The translations under genes and the position numbers were made by a program. A DNA stretch of 64,000 bases from Rhipicephalus microplus (lineage: Eukaryota; Arthropoda; Arachnida; Ixodida; Ixodidae). Every line of letters begins with the position of its first letter. The stretch's first letter is position 1. This document shows positions 37,672 through 46,890 of the stretch, in pieces. The DNA lies in assembly GCF_043290135.1 (NCBI RefSeq), contig NC_134707.1, positions 139,315,319 through 139,379,318 of the forward strand, in the 5' to 3' direction. The notes beneath the pieces were generated by a model. It searched no databases, was not told the DNA's origin, and saw only the letters and a list, made by a program, of their open reading frames with translations.

Positions 37672-38028
37672 GGTACCCTCAGGGCTTACAAGAAGCATTG
37701 TAGAGGGGAGGGGCTGAAGTAAATGAAAACACTATAAGGAATACACAGAAAAAGTGGCACTAAGAGATAGAGCACAAAAGGAAACAAACTAGATAAGTTT
37801 ATACATGAACTAACAAAAGAAAATAGGACGAAAAAATACACTTTGACGTCGCAATCACAGTGAATGTCAGTGCATGTTGCACAAAAAATAATCGACTGAT
37901 GCCTTTTCAATACACATGTTCAAAAAAAAAAAAAAAAAAAATACACATGTTCAAAAAAAAAAAAATGATACCTGAAAAAGCAAATTTTATCGAGTTACAC
38001 ACACAAAAAGAAAACATCAGTGCAAGGC

Positions 38029-38060
<32 letters not shown>

Positions 38061-38150
38061 TTGAGATCAAGACCTGTACAGAGATAGGTGGTAAAGAAGT
38101 AAATTGCAGTTTCAGTGTGTTGTAAATGCATTTGTGAACGTGATGCAGCT
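37672..38150 (-). other. 3' untranslated region of the LINE
   Basis: This stretch has no coding potential I can support. It holds three homopolymer A runs on the shown strand (37922-37941, 37953-37965 and 38029-38056), which are T runs in the element RNA. The first two follow the same 11-mer tacacatgttc at 37911 and 37942, a local duplication. Short frames across the A runs encode only lysine or phenylalanine tracts and are not genes. Confidence 0.8.
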
Positions 38151-40730
38151 TTATAGCGTGTTCGTTAATGCTTTCCGGAAACGGTCAGGGTCTCTGATTG
38201 CGACTAGTGACGCAGGCAGGTGATTCCATTCATAAGATGTTTTTGGCAAGAATGAATATGAGTAGGTGACTGTGCGCTGTGATGGTACGTGAACTTTGAA
38301 AGGGTGGTCGACACGTGGGGAGATATAGGATGCGGATGTGATGTATCGGGACTTCAACTCATTGTTATGATAATATATTTTATGAAAAAGGCAAAGACGG
38401 GATAACCTCCTACGAGAAGAAAGAAGGGGAATGCCAAGTGTTCGTTTCATGTCAGTGACACTGGCAGTTCGATGGTAGTTGTGAAGGATGAAACGGACCG
38501 CTCGATTTTGCACATTTTCAATTATGTTTGTCAGACTAGCATGACCAGGATCCCATATGGAGCATGCGTATTCAAGGTTAGACCTAACATAAGTAATGTA
38601 CAGCTGTTGCTTTAACTTCGGGGGAGCTAAGGAAAAATTACGTTTTAAATAACCAAGCATGCGGTTAGCTTTCGATGTAATGTATTCTATGTGTCTTTTC
38701 CATGAGAGATTGTTAGTAATATGCACACCAAGATATTTATAGGATATTACTTGATCAAGTGAAGTATTATTCAGTAAATAATTAGGGCATGCTGAAATAC
38801 TACGGGAAATTCTCATTGTTTTGCATTTAGACGTGTTAAGGTCCATAACCCAGAGCTTACACCATGTCGAAATGTTATTAAGATCATTCTGCAGTGTTAG
38901 GGTATCATTAGGGCCTTCAATCTTGCGATATAAAACACAATCATCGGCAAATAAACAGATGGAACTTGTGATTTGGTTAGGAAGATCATTGATGTATATT
39001 AAAAAAAGTAATGGTGCTAAAACAGAGCCCTGAGGTACGCCTGAGTCAACCGGTACTTCAGGAGAGTTTTTATCATTAATGCTGACATATTGCGTTCGGT
39101 TGGATAGAAACTCTCGAATCCAATTGAAAACCAGGGGATCAATGCTTAACTGGCTGAGTTTAAATAAGAGTAAGCGGTGACTGACGCGGTCAAAAGCCTT
39201 GGCGAAATCTAAAAATATGCAGTCTACTGTAAAACCATTGTCTAGAAATGCGTGAAGATCATTGCAAAATGTTGCTAGCTGTGTTTCGCATGAGAATGTC
39301 TTACGAAACCCATGCTGACTACTATGAAAGAACTTATTCGATTCTAAAAAATTGACCAGATGGGAGAAAATGACGTGTTCGAATATCTTACAAGGAATTG
39401 AAGTCAGGGAAATAGGTCTATAGTTTTGAGGGTTGTGTGTGTCACCGGATTTATGAAGTGGTATCACCTTGCCTGTTTTCCAGTCTTTAGGTAAGGAACT
39501 ACTGTTCAGTGATTTCGTGAAAATAAGGTTTAGTAGGATGGAACTATATTCGGCGGTAGCCTGCAAAAATTTCGACGTGATGCCATCAATACCGCACGAG
39601 GACGATCTCTTTAAATTGTTAATGATGGAGCGGATACCAGACGAGTCAAGTAAAATGGGTTCCATGGGAACGTAGCTAGGCGCAGTGAAACGTGGACAGA
39701 TGTCAGGGTGAGTAGCACAAAATGAACGGGCAAAAACAGTGTTAAGTGTGGAAGCGCACTGGCTGCTTGGGATTGACTCGCCAGATTTATCAGTAATAGC
39801 TATAGTTAGATTATCCCGGTTTCTCACGATATTCCAAAAGCGTTTTGGGTTGCTTTGGAGCAATGACGGAAGTGTATTATTATAAAATTTAAACTTAGTT
39901 TCTTTTAATGCACTGGAGTATGCTTTTGCCGCGGTTGTATAAGTGGACCACTTATCAGCAGATGACGATTTCTTGGCGGCACGAAAGAGCCTTTTTTTTT
40001 TGTTAGACAGCCGGTTGAGGTACCTTGAATACCATGGCGCGTTGGATGAATGATAAACCTTCCTTACAGGGATATGCTTTTTTATTAGATGCAGTGCTTT
40101 GTCTTTGAAACACGTCCATATTTTCTCGACCGTAGCATCATTGTAAGAAAGACAAAAGCTGTCGAGAAATGAGGAAAGCTCGGTGTTGATAGCCTCAAAG
40201 TTGGTCTTATTGTAATCCTTTATAAGTTTAAAGCGATTGCTCCTTCTATTCCTCGGTACAGAAATGGAAAAATGTAGCACGTCATGGTCACTCAACCCTG
40301 GCAAGTGAGTTATTTCAGATGCAATATCTGGTGATGAGGTGAGTATCAAATCTAGTAGGTGTGATGTGCTAGGAGTAACACGGGTGGGAATACGCACTAA
40401 TTGAGATAGATTGTAATCCAAACAAGTGGTTAGGAAATAACTCGTTTCAGCTGAAGCAGGCTCTGCAAACGGGCATGGATGAGACCATTGGATTGATGGA
40501 AAATTAAAATCTCCTAGAAGAAAAACTGGAATACCGGGAGTTAATGCCGAAATATGACTTAGGCAATCATGTAATTCTTCGCAGAAAGAGCCGTTGGAAT
40601 TAGGCGGGCGATAGCAAATGCCAAAAACAATTTTTTGAAAACAAATCGTCACGTAGCACCAGACAATTTCTAATCTACAAGGGATTTTCAGAAGTGTACA
40701 TTGAAAACACTCATTCACAGCAATACTCAT
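38151..40730 (-). CDS. LINE polyprotein, partial: endonuclease C-terminal part plus reverse transcriptase
   Basis: The 859-codon frame is uninterrupted. Residues 40-150 keep the later part of an APE-type endonuclease: YRPP at 40-43, LLGDFN at 71-76 and SDHD at 147-150. The upstream catalytic Asn/Glu region is absent. Reverse transcriptase motifs follow in order: NYRPISL (436-442), HGFRK (473-477), FLDFAKAFDRVSH (506-518), GVPQGSVLAPLLF (564-576), FADD catalytic box (594-597) and YLGVHI (666-671). The C-terminal end has RTVTYSYSFLP and EWNHLP, typical of CR1/L2/Jockey-like proteins. The ATG used is the first codon after an in-frame TGA at 40733-40731, right at the truncation junction, so it is probably not the native start. 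In an active element this protein nicks DNA and copies the element RNA at the nick; here the endonuclease is incomplete. The open frame points to a young insertion. Confidence 0.93.
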   Translation of the reverse strand: MSIAVNECFQCTLLKIPCRLEIVWCYVTICFQKIVFGICYRPPNSNGSFCEELHDCLSHISALTPGIPVFLLGDFNFPSIQWSHPCPFAEPASAETSYFLTTCLDYNLSQLVRIPTRVTPSTSHLLDLILTSSPDIASEITHLPGLSDHDVLHFSISVPRNRRSNRFKLIKDYNKTNFEAINTELSSFLDSFCLSYNDATVEKIWTCFKDKALHLIKKHIPVRKVYHSSNAPWYSRYLNRLSNKKKRLFRAAKKSSSADKWSTYTTAAKAYSSALKETKFKFYNNTLPSLLQSNPKRFWNIVRNRDNLTIAITDKSGESIPSSQCASTLNTVFARSFCATHPDICPRFTAPSYVPMEPILLDSSGIRSIINNLKRSSSCGIDGITSKFLQATAEYSSILLNLIFTKSLNSSSLPKDWKTGKVIPLHKSGDTHNPQNYRPISLTSIPCKIFEHVIFSHLVNFLESNKFFHSSQHGFRKTFSCETQLATFCNDLHAFLDNGFTVDCIFLDFAKAFDRVSHRLLLFKLSQLSIDPLVFNWIREFLSNRTQYVSINDKNSPEVPVDSGVPQGSVLAPLLFLIYINDLPNQITSSICLFADDCVLYRKIEGPNDTLTLQNDLNNISTWCKLWVMDLNTSKCKTMRISRSISACPNYLLNNTSLDQVISYKYLGVHITNNLSWKRHIEYITSKANRMLGYLKRNFSLAPPKLKQQLYITYVRSNLEYACSIWDPGHASLTNIIENVQNRAVRFILHNYHRTASVTDMKRTLGIPLLSSRRRLSRLCLFHKIYYHNNELKSRYITSASYISPRVDHPFKVHVPSQRTVTYSYSFLPKTSYEWNHLPASLVAIRDPDRFRKALTNTL

Positions 40731-40738
40731 TCACAGCA
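40709..40738. repeat. 16-bp microduplication at the LINE 5' junction
   Basis: actcattcacagca is present at 40709 and again at 40725, separated by at. It lies exactly at the truncated 5' end of the LINE and codes for the first residues of the annotated frame. It may be a by-product of end joining during insertion. Confidence 0.75.
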
Positions 40739-40754
40739 GTTGTGGGGTTCGTAG
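40738..40754. repeat. Candidate target-site duplication of the LINE (right)
   Basis: agttgtggggttcgtag, partner of 37625-37641 with three transition differences. The same sequence is found elsewhere in the array (the ggggttcgtag module), so replacement by exchange between array copies is as likely as mutation. Confidence 0.5.
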
Positions 40755-40833
40755 TTGTGGAGTATCTAGATTTGGTGTTTCAAGTTGTGGAGTTTCTAGC
40801 TGTGGAGTTTCTAGTTGCGGAGTTTCTAGTTGC

Positions 40834-40845
40834 AGAGTTTCTAGT
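40834..40845. repeat. Target-site duplication of the Penelope-like insertion (left)
   Basis: agagtttctagt directly abuts the element and is repeated at 41914-41925. Removing the insertion and one copy restores ttgcagagtttctagttgcgg, the order of intact array copies. The repetitive target leaves slight uncertainty about its exact length. Confidence 0.8.
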
Positions 40846-40883
40846 ATAATAATACGGAAAGACGGGCTAGTTGGTACTGCTGC
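40846..40883 (-). other. 38-bp one-sided terminal extension of the Penelope-like element
   Basis: This stretch, from ataataatacgg to actgctgc, lies outside the inverted arm on the left only. On the element strand it is the sequence beyond caattat, where the right copy stops. Short extensions at one end have been described for Penelope elements, and this may correspond, but I cannot align it here. Alternatively the right copy simply lost its last 38 bases. Confidence 0.55.
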
Positions 40884-40961
40884 ATAATTGAAGTTTTTGC
40901 GCACACACACAAGGACACAGAAGAAGGGAACACAAGGACCAGCGCAGACTAACAACTGATT

Positions 40962-40967
40962 TTTATT
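40962..40967 (-). promoter_or_regulatory. Putative polyadenylation signal, minus copy
   Basis: This is AATAAA on the minus strand, 92 nt beyond the stop of the minus endonuclease frame (stop ends at 41059), mirrored at 41830-41835. Supported only by the hexamer and its position. Confidence 0.45.
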
Positions 40968-41058
40968 CAGTAAGAAAACAGAATATATACGCTTACTTGC
41001 ACCCCATGATCACCGCGCATGAGCAAAAACGGCATCGTACAATCTTAAAAACCAAATA

Positions 41059-41310
41059 TCACATGTTGTTCAGCAATTCAATTTCTTTTTCACTAAGCGA
41101 TATCGACGGATGGCTGACGCACATATCTTTAAGTCTAGAGATGTGCCACGCTTCTACTATTTCTCTTGTTGTCTGATTTGGGTGTACATACACCACCTCA
41201 GTTTGATCAAACAACGCCTTACATGCACTAAAAGAACAACGCGCACAGTGCAGTGCTAAATGTGTTTCCGGCCTCCCTTTCAAGTTGGTCATGTGCTCCT
41301 TCAATCTCAC
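41059..41310 (-). pseudogene. GIY-YIG endonuclease C-terminal fragment (Penelope-like), minus copy
   Basis: The 83-codon remnant begins RLKEH after a fortuitous Met and ends ELLNNM. It keeps the conserved Arg of RLKEH, the HLALHC stretch and the TREIVEAWHI segment that holds the catalytic Glu. It has lost the GIY and YIG motifs, so it cannot form the active domain. It differs from the plus copy by Ala instead of Pro after SACK. It is truncated exactly at the inverted-repeat centre. Confidence 0.85.
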
Positions 41311-41486
41311 TAGGGGGCGTGTGTCCGGCTGTAAATAATCTGTACGAGGAAAGGACGAGGGATATCGGAGGCAATTGTTCCAAGCGTGCAGGTCATCAGG
41401 TGGTTGAGTGCAAAAGAAAGGTAGTTTATAAGACCCCTTTCAGTTGTGGGAACTTTTATGTCGGTCAGACTGGCCGATGCTTAAAT
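41311..41486 (+). other. Spacer between the inverted arms
   Basis: These 176 bp are present only in the plus copy. They encode the linker and the GIY (VVY) and YIG (FYVG) half of the endonuclease. Together with the arms they form a hairpin-capable structure with a 176-nt loop. Confidence 0.85.
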
Positions 41487-41738
41487 GTGAGATTGAAGGA
41501 GCACATGACCAACTTGAAAGGGAGGCCGGAAACACATTTAGCACTGCACTGTGCGCGTTGTTCTTTTAGTGCATGTAAGCCGTTGTTTGATCAAACTGAG
41601 GTGGTGTATGTACACCCAAATCAGACAACAAGAGAAATAGTAGAAGCGTGGCACATCTCTAGACTTAAAGATATGTGCGTCAGCCATCCGTCGATATCGC
41701 TTAGTGAAAAAGAAATTGAATTGCTGAACAACATGTGA
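41313..41738 (+). pseudogene. Penelope-like GIY-YIG endonuclease domain, 5'-truncated
   Basis: About 141 codons survive. The nuclease core shows VVYKTPFSCG (41421-41450; VVY takes the place of GIY), FYVGQTGR (41454-41477; YVG for YIG), the conserved Arg in RLKEH (41490), an HLALHCARC stretch and TREIVEAWHI (41628-41657) with the catalytic Glu. Cys and His residues around these motifs fit the zinc-binding variant found in Penelope-like elements. The domain normally forms the C-terminus of a reverse transcriptase-endonuclease protein and nicks the target DNA. Here the reverse transcriptase is missing and the reading frame runs upstream only into the antisense of the other copy (an ATG at 41253), so no genuine start exists. 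Confidence 0.88.
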
Positions 41739-41913
41739 TATTTGGTTTTTAAGATTGTACGATGCCGTTTTTGCTCATGCGCGGTGATCATGGGGTGCAA
41801 GTAAGCGTATATATTCTGTTTTCTTACTGAATAAAAATCAGTTGTTAGTCTGCGCTGGTCCTTGTGTTCCCTTCTTCTGTGTCCTTGTGTGTGTGCGCAA
41901 AAACTTCAATTAT
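41487..41913 (+). repeat. Inverted repeat, right arm
   Basis: The 427-bp arm pairs with 40884-41310. It contains the end of the endonuclease frame, its stop at 41736-41738, about 175 bp of 3' untranslated sequence with AATAAA, and a terminal stretch ending caattat. It stops 38 bp short of the left copy. Confidence 0.93.
41830..41835 (+). promoter_or_regulatory. Putative polyadenylation signal, plus copy
   Basis: AATAAA lies 92 nt after the endonuclease stop codon and before the element's 3' end. Supported by hexamer and location only. Confidence 0.45.
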
Positions 41914-41925
41914 AGAGTTTCTAGT
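41914..41925. repeat. Target-site duplication of the Penelope-like insertion (right)
   Basis: agagtttctagt, identical to 40834-40845, directly follows the element. The satellite resumes in correct order with tgcggagtttct. Confidence 0.8.
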
Positions 41926-44900
41926 TGCGGAGTTTCTAGTTGTGGAGTTTCTAGTTGTTGAGTTTCTAGTCGCCGAGTTCTTTAGTTGCGAAGTCTCAAG
42001 TTGTGGAGTTTCTAGCTGTGGAATTTCTAGTTGTTGAGTTTCTAGTTGCGGAGTTTCTAGTTGTGGAGTTTTTAGCTGTGGAGTCTCTAGTTGTGGAGTC
42101 TCTAGTTGTGGAGTTTCTAGTTGTGGAGTGTGTACTTGTGGAGTTTCTAGTTGTGGAGTTTCTAGTTGTGGAGTTTCTATTTGTAGTTTTTATTTTTCGA
42201 GTTTGTAGTTGTAGATTTTCTAATTGCAGAGTTCCTAGTTGTGGAGTTTCTAGTTGTGGAGTTTCTTGTTGGGGAGTTTCTAGTTGTGAAGTTTCTAATT
42301 GTGGATTTTCTAGTTGCGGAATTTCTAGTTGCGAAGATTCTAGTTGAAGAGTTTCTACTTGAGTTTATAGCTGCGGATTTTCTAGTTCCACAGTTTCGAG
42401 TTGCAAAGTTTCAAGTTGTCGAGTTTGTAATTGCGGAGTCGCTAGTTGTGGAGTTTCTAGTTGCGGAGTTGCTAGCTGTGGAGTTTCTAGCTGCGGAGTC
42501 TCTAATTGTGCAGTCTCTAGTTTTGGAGTCTCTAGTTGTGGAGTTTCTAGTTGTGGAGTTTATAGATGTGGAGTTTCTAGCTGTGGAGATTCTAGTTGCG
42601 GAGTTTCTAGTTGCAGAGTTTCTAGTTGCGGAGTTTCTTGTTGCAGAGTTTCTAGTTGTGGAGTTTCTAGTTGTGAAGTTTTAGTTGTGGAGTTTCAAGT
42701 TGTGGAATTCATAGGTGTGGAGTTTCTAGTTGTGGAGTTTCTAGTTTTCGAGTTTCTAGTTACGGAGTTTCTAGTTGTGGAGTTTTTAGTTGTGGAGCTT
42801 TTAGTTGAGGAGTCTCTAGTTGTTGAGTCTCTAGTTGTGGAGTTGTAGTTGTGGAGTTTCTAGTTGCGGAATTTCTTGATGTGGAGTTTCTAGTTGTGGA
42901 GTTTCTGGCTGTGGAGTTTATAGTTGCGGAGTTTCTAGTATCGGAGTTTCTAGTTGTGGAGTTTCTAGTTGTGGAGTTTCTAGTTGTAGAGTTTCTAGTT
43001 GCGAAGTCTCAAGTTGTAGAGTTTCTAGTTGTGGAGTTTCTAGTTGTGGAGTTTCTAGTTGTGGGGTTCGCAGTTGTGGGGTTCGTAGTTGTGGGGTTCG
43101 TAGTTGTGCAGTTCTAGTTGTGGAGTCTCTAGTTGAGGAGTTTCCATTTGTGGTGTTTCTAGCTGTGGAGTTTCTAGTAGCGGAGTTTCTAGATGCAGAG
43201 TTTCTAGTTGCGGAGTTTTCTAGTTGTGGAGATTGTAATGGCGGAGTTTCTAGTTGCGGAGTTCCAAGTTGTGGAGTTTCTAGTTGTGGAGCTTCTAGTT
43301 CTGGGGTTCGTAGTTTTGGGATTCGTAGTTGTGCAGTTTCTAATTTTGCAGTCTCTAGTTGTGGAATTTCCAGTTGTGGAGTTTCTAGCTGTGGAGTTTC
43401 TAGTTGCGGAGTTTCTAGTTGCAGAGTTTCTAGTTGTGGAGTTTTCTAGTTGTGGAAATTCTAGTGGCGGAGTTTCTAGTTGCGGAGTTTCAAGTTGTGG
43501 AGTTTCTCGTTGTGGAGTTTCTAGTTGTGGAGTTTCTAGTTGCGGAGTTTCTAGTTGTGGAGCTTCAAGTTGTGGAGTTTCTAGTTGTGGAGTTTCTAGT
43601 TATGGAGTTTGTAGTTGTGGAGTATCTAGTTGTGGGCTTTCAAGTTGTGAAGTTTCTAGTTGTGGAGTTTCTAGTTGCGGAGTTTTCTAGTTGCGGAGTC
43701 TGTACTTGTGGAGTTTCTAGTTGTGGAATTTCTAGTTGTGGAGTCTCTAGTTGCGGAGTGAGTTTCTAGTTGCGGAGTTTCTGGTTGTGGAGTTTCTAGT
43801 TGCAGAGTCAGTAGTTGTGGAGTTTCTAGTTGTGGATTTTCTAGCTGTGGAGTTTCTAGTTGCGGAGTTTCTAGTTGTGGGGTTCGTAGTTGTGGAGTTC
43901 GTAGTTGTGGAGTTTCTAGTTGTGAAGTCTCTAGTTGGGGAGTTTCCAGTTGTGGAGTTTCTAGCTGTGGAGTTTTTCGTTGCGGAGTTTCTAGTTGCAG
44001 AGTTTCTAGTAGCGGAGTATTCTAGTTGTGGAGATTCTAGTGGCGGAGTTTCTAGTAGCGGAGTTTCAAGTTGTGGAGTTTCTAGTTGTGGATTTTCTAG
44101 CTGTGGAGTTTCTAGTTGCGGAGTTTTTAGTTGCGGAGTTTCTGGTTGTGGAGTTTCTAGTTCTGGAGTCTGTAGTTGTGGAGTATCTATTTGTTGGGTT
44201 TCAAGTTGTGGAGTTTCTAGTTGTTGAGTTTCTAGTAGTTGAGTTTCCAGTTGCCAAGTTTCTAGTTGCGAAATCTCAAGTCGTGGAGTTTCTAGCTGTG
44301 GAGTTTCTAGTTGCGGAGTTTCTAGTTGCGGAGTTTCTAGTTGTGGATTTTGTAGTTGTGGAGTATATAGTTGTGGTGTTTCAAGTTGTGGAGTTTCTAG
44401 TTGCGGAGTTTCTAGTTGCAGAGTTTCTCGTTCCGGAGTTTTCTAGTTGTGAAGTTTCTAGTTGTGGATTTTCTAGCTGTGGAGTTTCTAGTTGCGGAGT
44501 TTCTAGTTGTGGGGTTCGTAGTTGTGGAGTTCGTAAATGCGGAGTTTCTAGTTGTGAAGTCTCTAGTTAGGAAGTTTCCAGTTGTGGAGTTTCTAGCTGT
44601 GGAGTTTTTCGTTGTGGAGTTTCTAGTTGCAGAGTTTCTAGTAGCGGAGTTTTCTAGTTGTAGAGATTCTAGTGGCGGAGTTTCTGGTTGTGGAGTTTCT
44701 AGTTCTGGAGTCTGTAGTTGTGGAGTATCTATTTGTAGGGTTTCAAGTTGTGGAGTTTCTAGTTGTGGAGTTTCTAGTTGTTGAGTTTCTAGTTGTTGAG
44801 TTTCCAGTTGCCGAGTTTCTAGTTGCGAAATCTCAAGTCGTGGAGTTTCTAGCTGTGGAGTTTCTAGTTGCGGAGTTTCTAGTTGCGGAGTTTCTAGTTG

Positions 44901-46890
44901 CGGAGTTTCTAGTTGCGGAGTTTCTAGTTGTGGATTTTGTAGTTGTGGAGTATATAGTTGTGGTGTTTCAAGTTGTGGAGTTTCTAGTTGCGGAGTTTCT
45001 AGTTGCAGAGTTTCTAGTTGCAGAGTTTGTAGTTGTGGAGTTTCTAGTTGTGAAGTTTTAGTTGTGGAGTTTCAAGTTGTGGAATTCATAGGTGTGGAGT
45101 TTCTAGTTGTGGAGTTTCTAGTTTTCGAGATTCTAGTTACGGAGTTTCTAGTTGTGGAGTTTTTAGTTGTGGAGCTTTTAGTTGAGGAGTCTCTAGTTGT
45201 TGAGTCTCTAGTTGTGGAAGTTCTAGGTGTGGAGTTTCTAGTTGCGGAGTTTCTTGTTGCGGAGTTTCTAGATGTGGAGTTTCTAGTTGTGGAGTTTCTG
45301 GCTGTGGAGTTTATAGTTGCGGAGTTTCTAGTATCGGAGTTTCTAGTTGTGGAATTTCTAGTTGTGGAGTTTCTAGTTGTAGAGTTTCTAGTTGCGAAGT
45401 CTCAAGTTGTGGAGTTTCTAGTTGTGGAAGTTCTAGTGGCGGAGTTTCTAGTTGCAGAGTTTCATGTTTCGGAGTTTCTAGTTGTGGAGTTTGTAGTTGT
45501 GGAGTATCTAGTTGTGGGCTTTCAAGTTGTGGAGTTTCTAGTTGTGGAGTTCTAGTTGCGGAGTTTTCTAGTCGCGGAGTCTGTAGTTGTGGAGTTTCTA
45601 GTTGTGGAATTTCTAGTTACGGAGTTTCTAGTTGTGGAGCTTTTAGTTGAGTAGTCTCTAGTTGTTGAGTCTCTAGTTGTGGAATTTCTAGTTGTGGAGT
45701 TTCTAGTTGTGGAGTTTCGAGTTGTGGAATTTCAAGTTGTGGAGTCTCTAGTGGCGGAGTGAGTTTCTAGTTGCGGAGCCAGTAGTTGTGGAGTTTCTAG
45801 TTGCGGAGCCAGTAGTTGTGGAGTTTCTAGAGTTGGAGTTTCTAGTTGTGGAATTTCTAGTGTTTGAATTTCTAGTTGCCGAGTTCTTTAGTTGCGAAGT
45901 CTCAAGTTGTGGAGTTTCTAGCTGTGAAGTTTCTAGTTGCGGAGTTTCTAGTTGCGGAGTTTCTAGTTGTGGAGTTTTTAGTTGAGGAGTCTCTAGTTGT
46001 GGAGTCTCTAGTTGTTGAGTTTCTAGTTGCCGAGTTTCTAGTTGCGAAGTCTCAAGTCGTGGAGTTTCTAGCTGCGGAGTTTCTAGTTGCGGAGCTTCTA
46101 GTGGCGGAGTTTCTAGTTGTGGAATTTGTAGTTGTGGAGTATCTAGATTTGGTGTTTCAAGTTGTGGAGTTTCTAGCTGTGGAGTTTCTAGTTGCGGAGT
46201 TTCTAGTTGCAGAAGTTCTAGTTGCGGAGTTTCTAGTTGTGGAGTTTCTAGTTGTTGAGTTTCTAGTCGCCGAGTTCTTTAGTTGCGAAGTCTCAAGTTG
46301 TGGAGTTTCTAGCTGTGGAATTTCTAGTTGTTGAGTTTCTAGTTGCGGAGTTTCTAGTTGTGGAGTTTTTAGCTGTGGAGTCTCTAGTTGTGGAGTCTCT
46401 AGTTGTGGAGTTTCTAGTTGTGGAGTGTCTACTTGTGGAGTTTCTAGTTGTGGAGTTTCTAGTTGTGGAGTTTCTATTTGTAGTTTTTATTTTTCGAGTT
46501 TGTAGTTGTAGATTTTCTAATTGCAGAGTTCCTAGTTGTGGAGTTTCTAGTTGTGGAGTTTCTTGTTGGGGAGTTTCTAGTTGTGAAGTTTCTAATTGTG
46601 GATTTTCTAGTTGCAGAATTTCTAGTTGCGAAGTTTCTAGTTGAAGAGTTTCTACTTGAGTTTATAGCTGCGGATTTTCTAGTTCCACAGTTTCGAGTTG
46701 CAAAGTTTCAAGTTGTCGAGTTTGTAATTACGGATTCGCTAGTTGTGGAGTTTCTAGTTGCGGAGTTGCTAGCTGTGGAGTTTCTAGCTGCGGAGTCTCT
46801 AATTGTGCAGTCTCTAGTTTTGGAGTCTCTAGTTGTGGAGTTTCTAGTTGTGGAGTTTATAGATGTGGAGTTTCTAGCTGTGGAGATTCT
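41914..46890. repeat. Higher-order block, copy 1 of an 8.0-kb-spaced pair
   Basis: Variant order matches 50002-54857 with offsets of 8088, then 8012, 7997 and 7967. The first step is a 76-bp loss near 51750 in the partner, equal to five units plus the extra base of a 16-nt unit. Much of it (about 42003-45900) also matches 17973-21870 at offsets of 24030-24045. Limits are approximate. Confidence 0.8.

Larger units (their letters stand above)
37642..40737 (-). mobile_element. 5'-truncated APE-type non-LTR retrotransposon (CR1/L2/Jockey-like group)
   Basis: The element is 3,096 bp, oriented on the minus strand and inserted in the satellite. Its 3' end is a (TTTA)n run on the shown strand, equal to an AAATA-type tail on the element strand. 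A 3' untranslated region of about 475 bp precedes one long reading frame with endonuclease and reverse transcriptase motifs. The first ORF and the N-terminal third of the endonuclease are missing, as expected from 5' truncation during target-primed reverse transcription. At the 5' junction, actcattcacagca occurs twice with 16-bp spacing (40709 and 40725). The clade within APE-type LINEs cannot be fixed from motifs alone; CR1/L2-like is my best guess. Confidence 0.93.
40738..40845. repeat. Satellite fragment between the two retroelements
   Basis: These 108 bp of 15-bp units run through gtatctagatttggtgtttc to gttgcagagtttctagt. The order equals intact array copies such as about 10760-10850 and 35200-35290. 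It continues 37641 on one side and 41914 on the other, showing that both elements were inserted in one pre-existing array module. Confidence 0.95.
40884..41310 (-). repeat. Inverted repeat, left arm
   Basis: This 427-bp arm is the reverse complement of 41487-41913 without indels; paired positions always sum to 82797. The one mismatch I found is c at 41217 opposite c at 41580, which changes Ala to Pro in the encoded protein. The match stops sharply at 41310/41311 and at 40883/40884. Confidence 0.93.
40846..41913. mobile_element. Penelope-like element fragments in inverted (head-to-head) arrangement
   Basis: A 1,068-bp insertion is made of two 5'-truncated copies of the 3' part of one Penelope-like retroelement, pointing away from each other. 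The minus copy covers 40846-41310. The plus copy covers about 41311-41913 and is longer at its 5' side by the 176-bp centre. Both encode the C-terminal GIY-YIG endonuclease region. Inverted and partially duplicated copies are characteristic of Penelope-like elements. No reverse transcriptase domain is present, so this copy is not autonomous. A 12-bp target duplication flanks it. Confidence 0.88.

Noticed and set aside
37686..38131. Short frames over the A/T homopolymers
   Set aside because: They translate to lysine or phenylalanine runs in the LINE 3' untranslated region and lack any domain.
38821..39033. Plus-strand frames at 38821-39033 and 39469-39675
   Set aside because: Both lie antisense to the LINE reverse transcriptase frame and have no recognisable motif.
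40731..40955. 74-codon minus frame spanning satellite and Penelope-like terminus
   Set aside because: It reads from the inverted-arm tail into ETPQL satellite translation and bridges an insertion boundary, so it is a chance frame.
41253..41738. A full-length 161-codon gene starting at 41253
   Set aside because: Its first 20 codons are the antisense of the opposite Penelope-like copy. The true element frame begins only at the inverted-repeat boundary near 41311.
37642..41913. One composite transposon covering both insertions
   Set aside because: The two elements belong to different classes, have separate flanking duplications, and are separated by 108 bp of satellite in correct array order.
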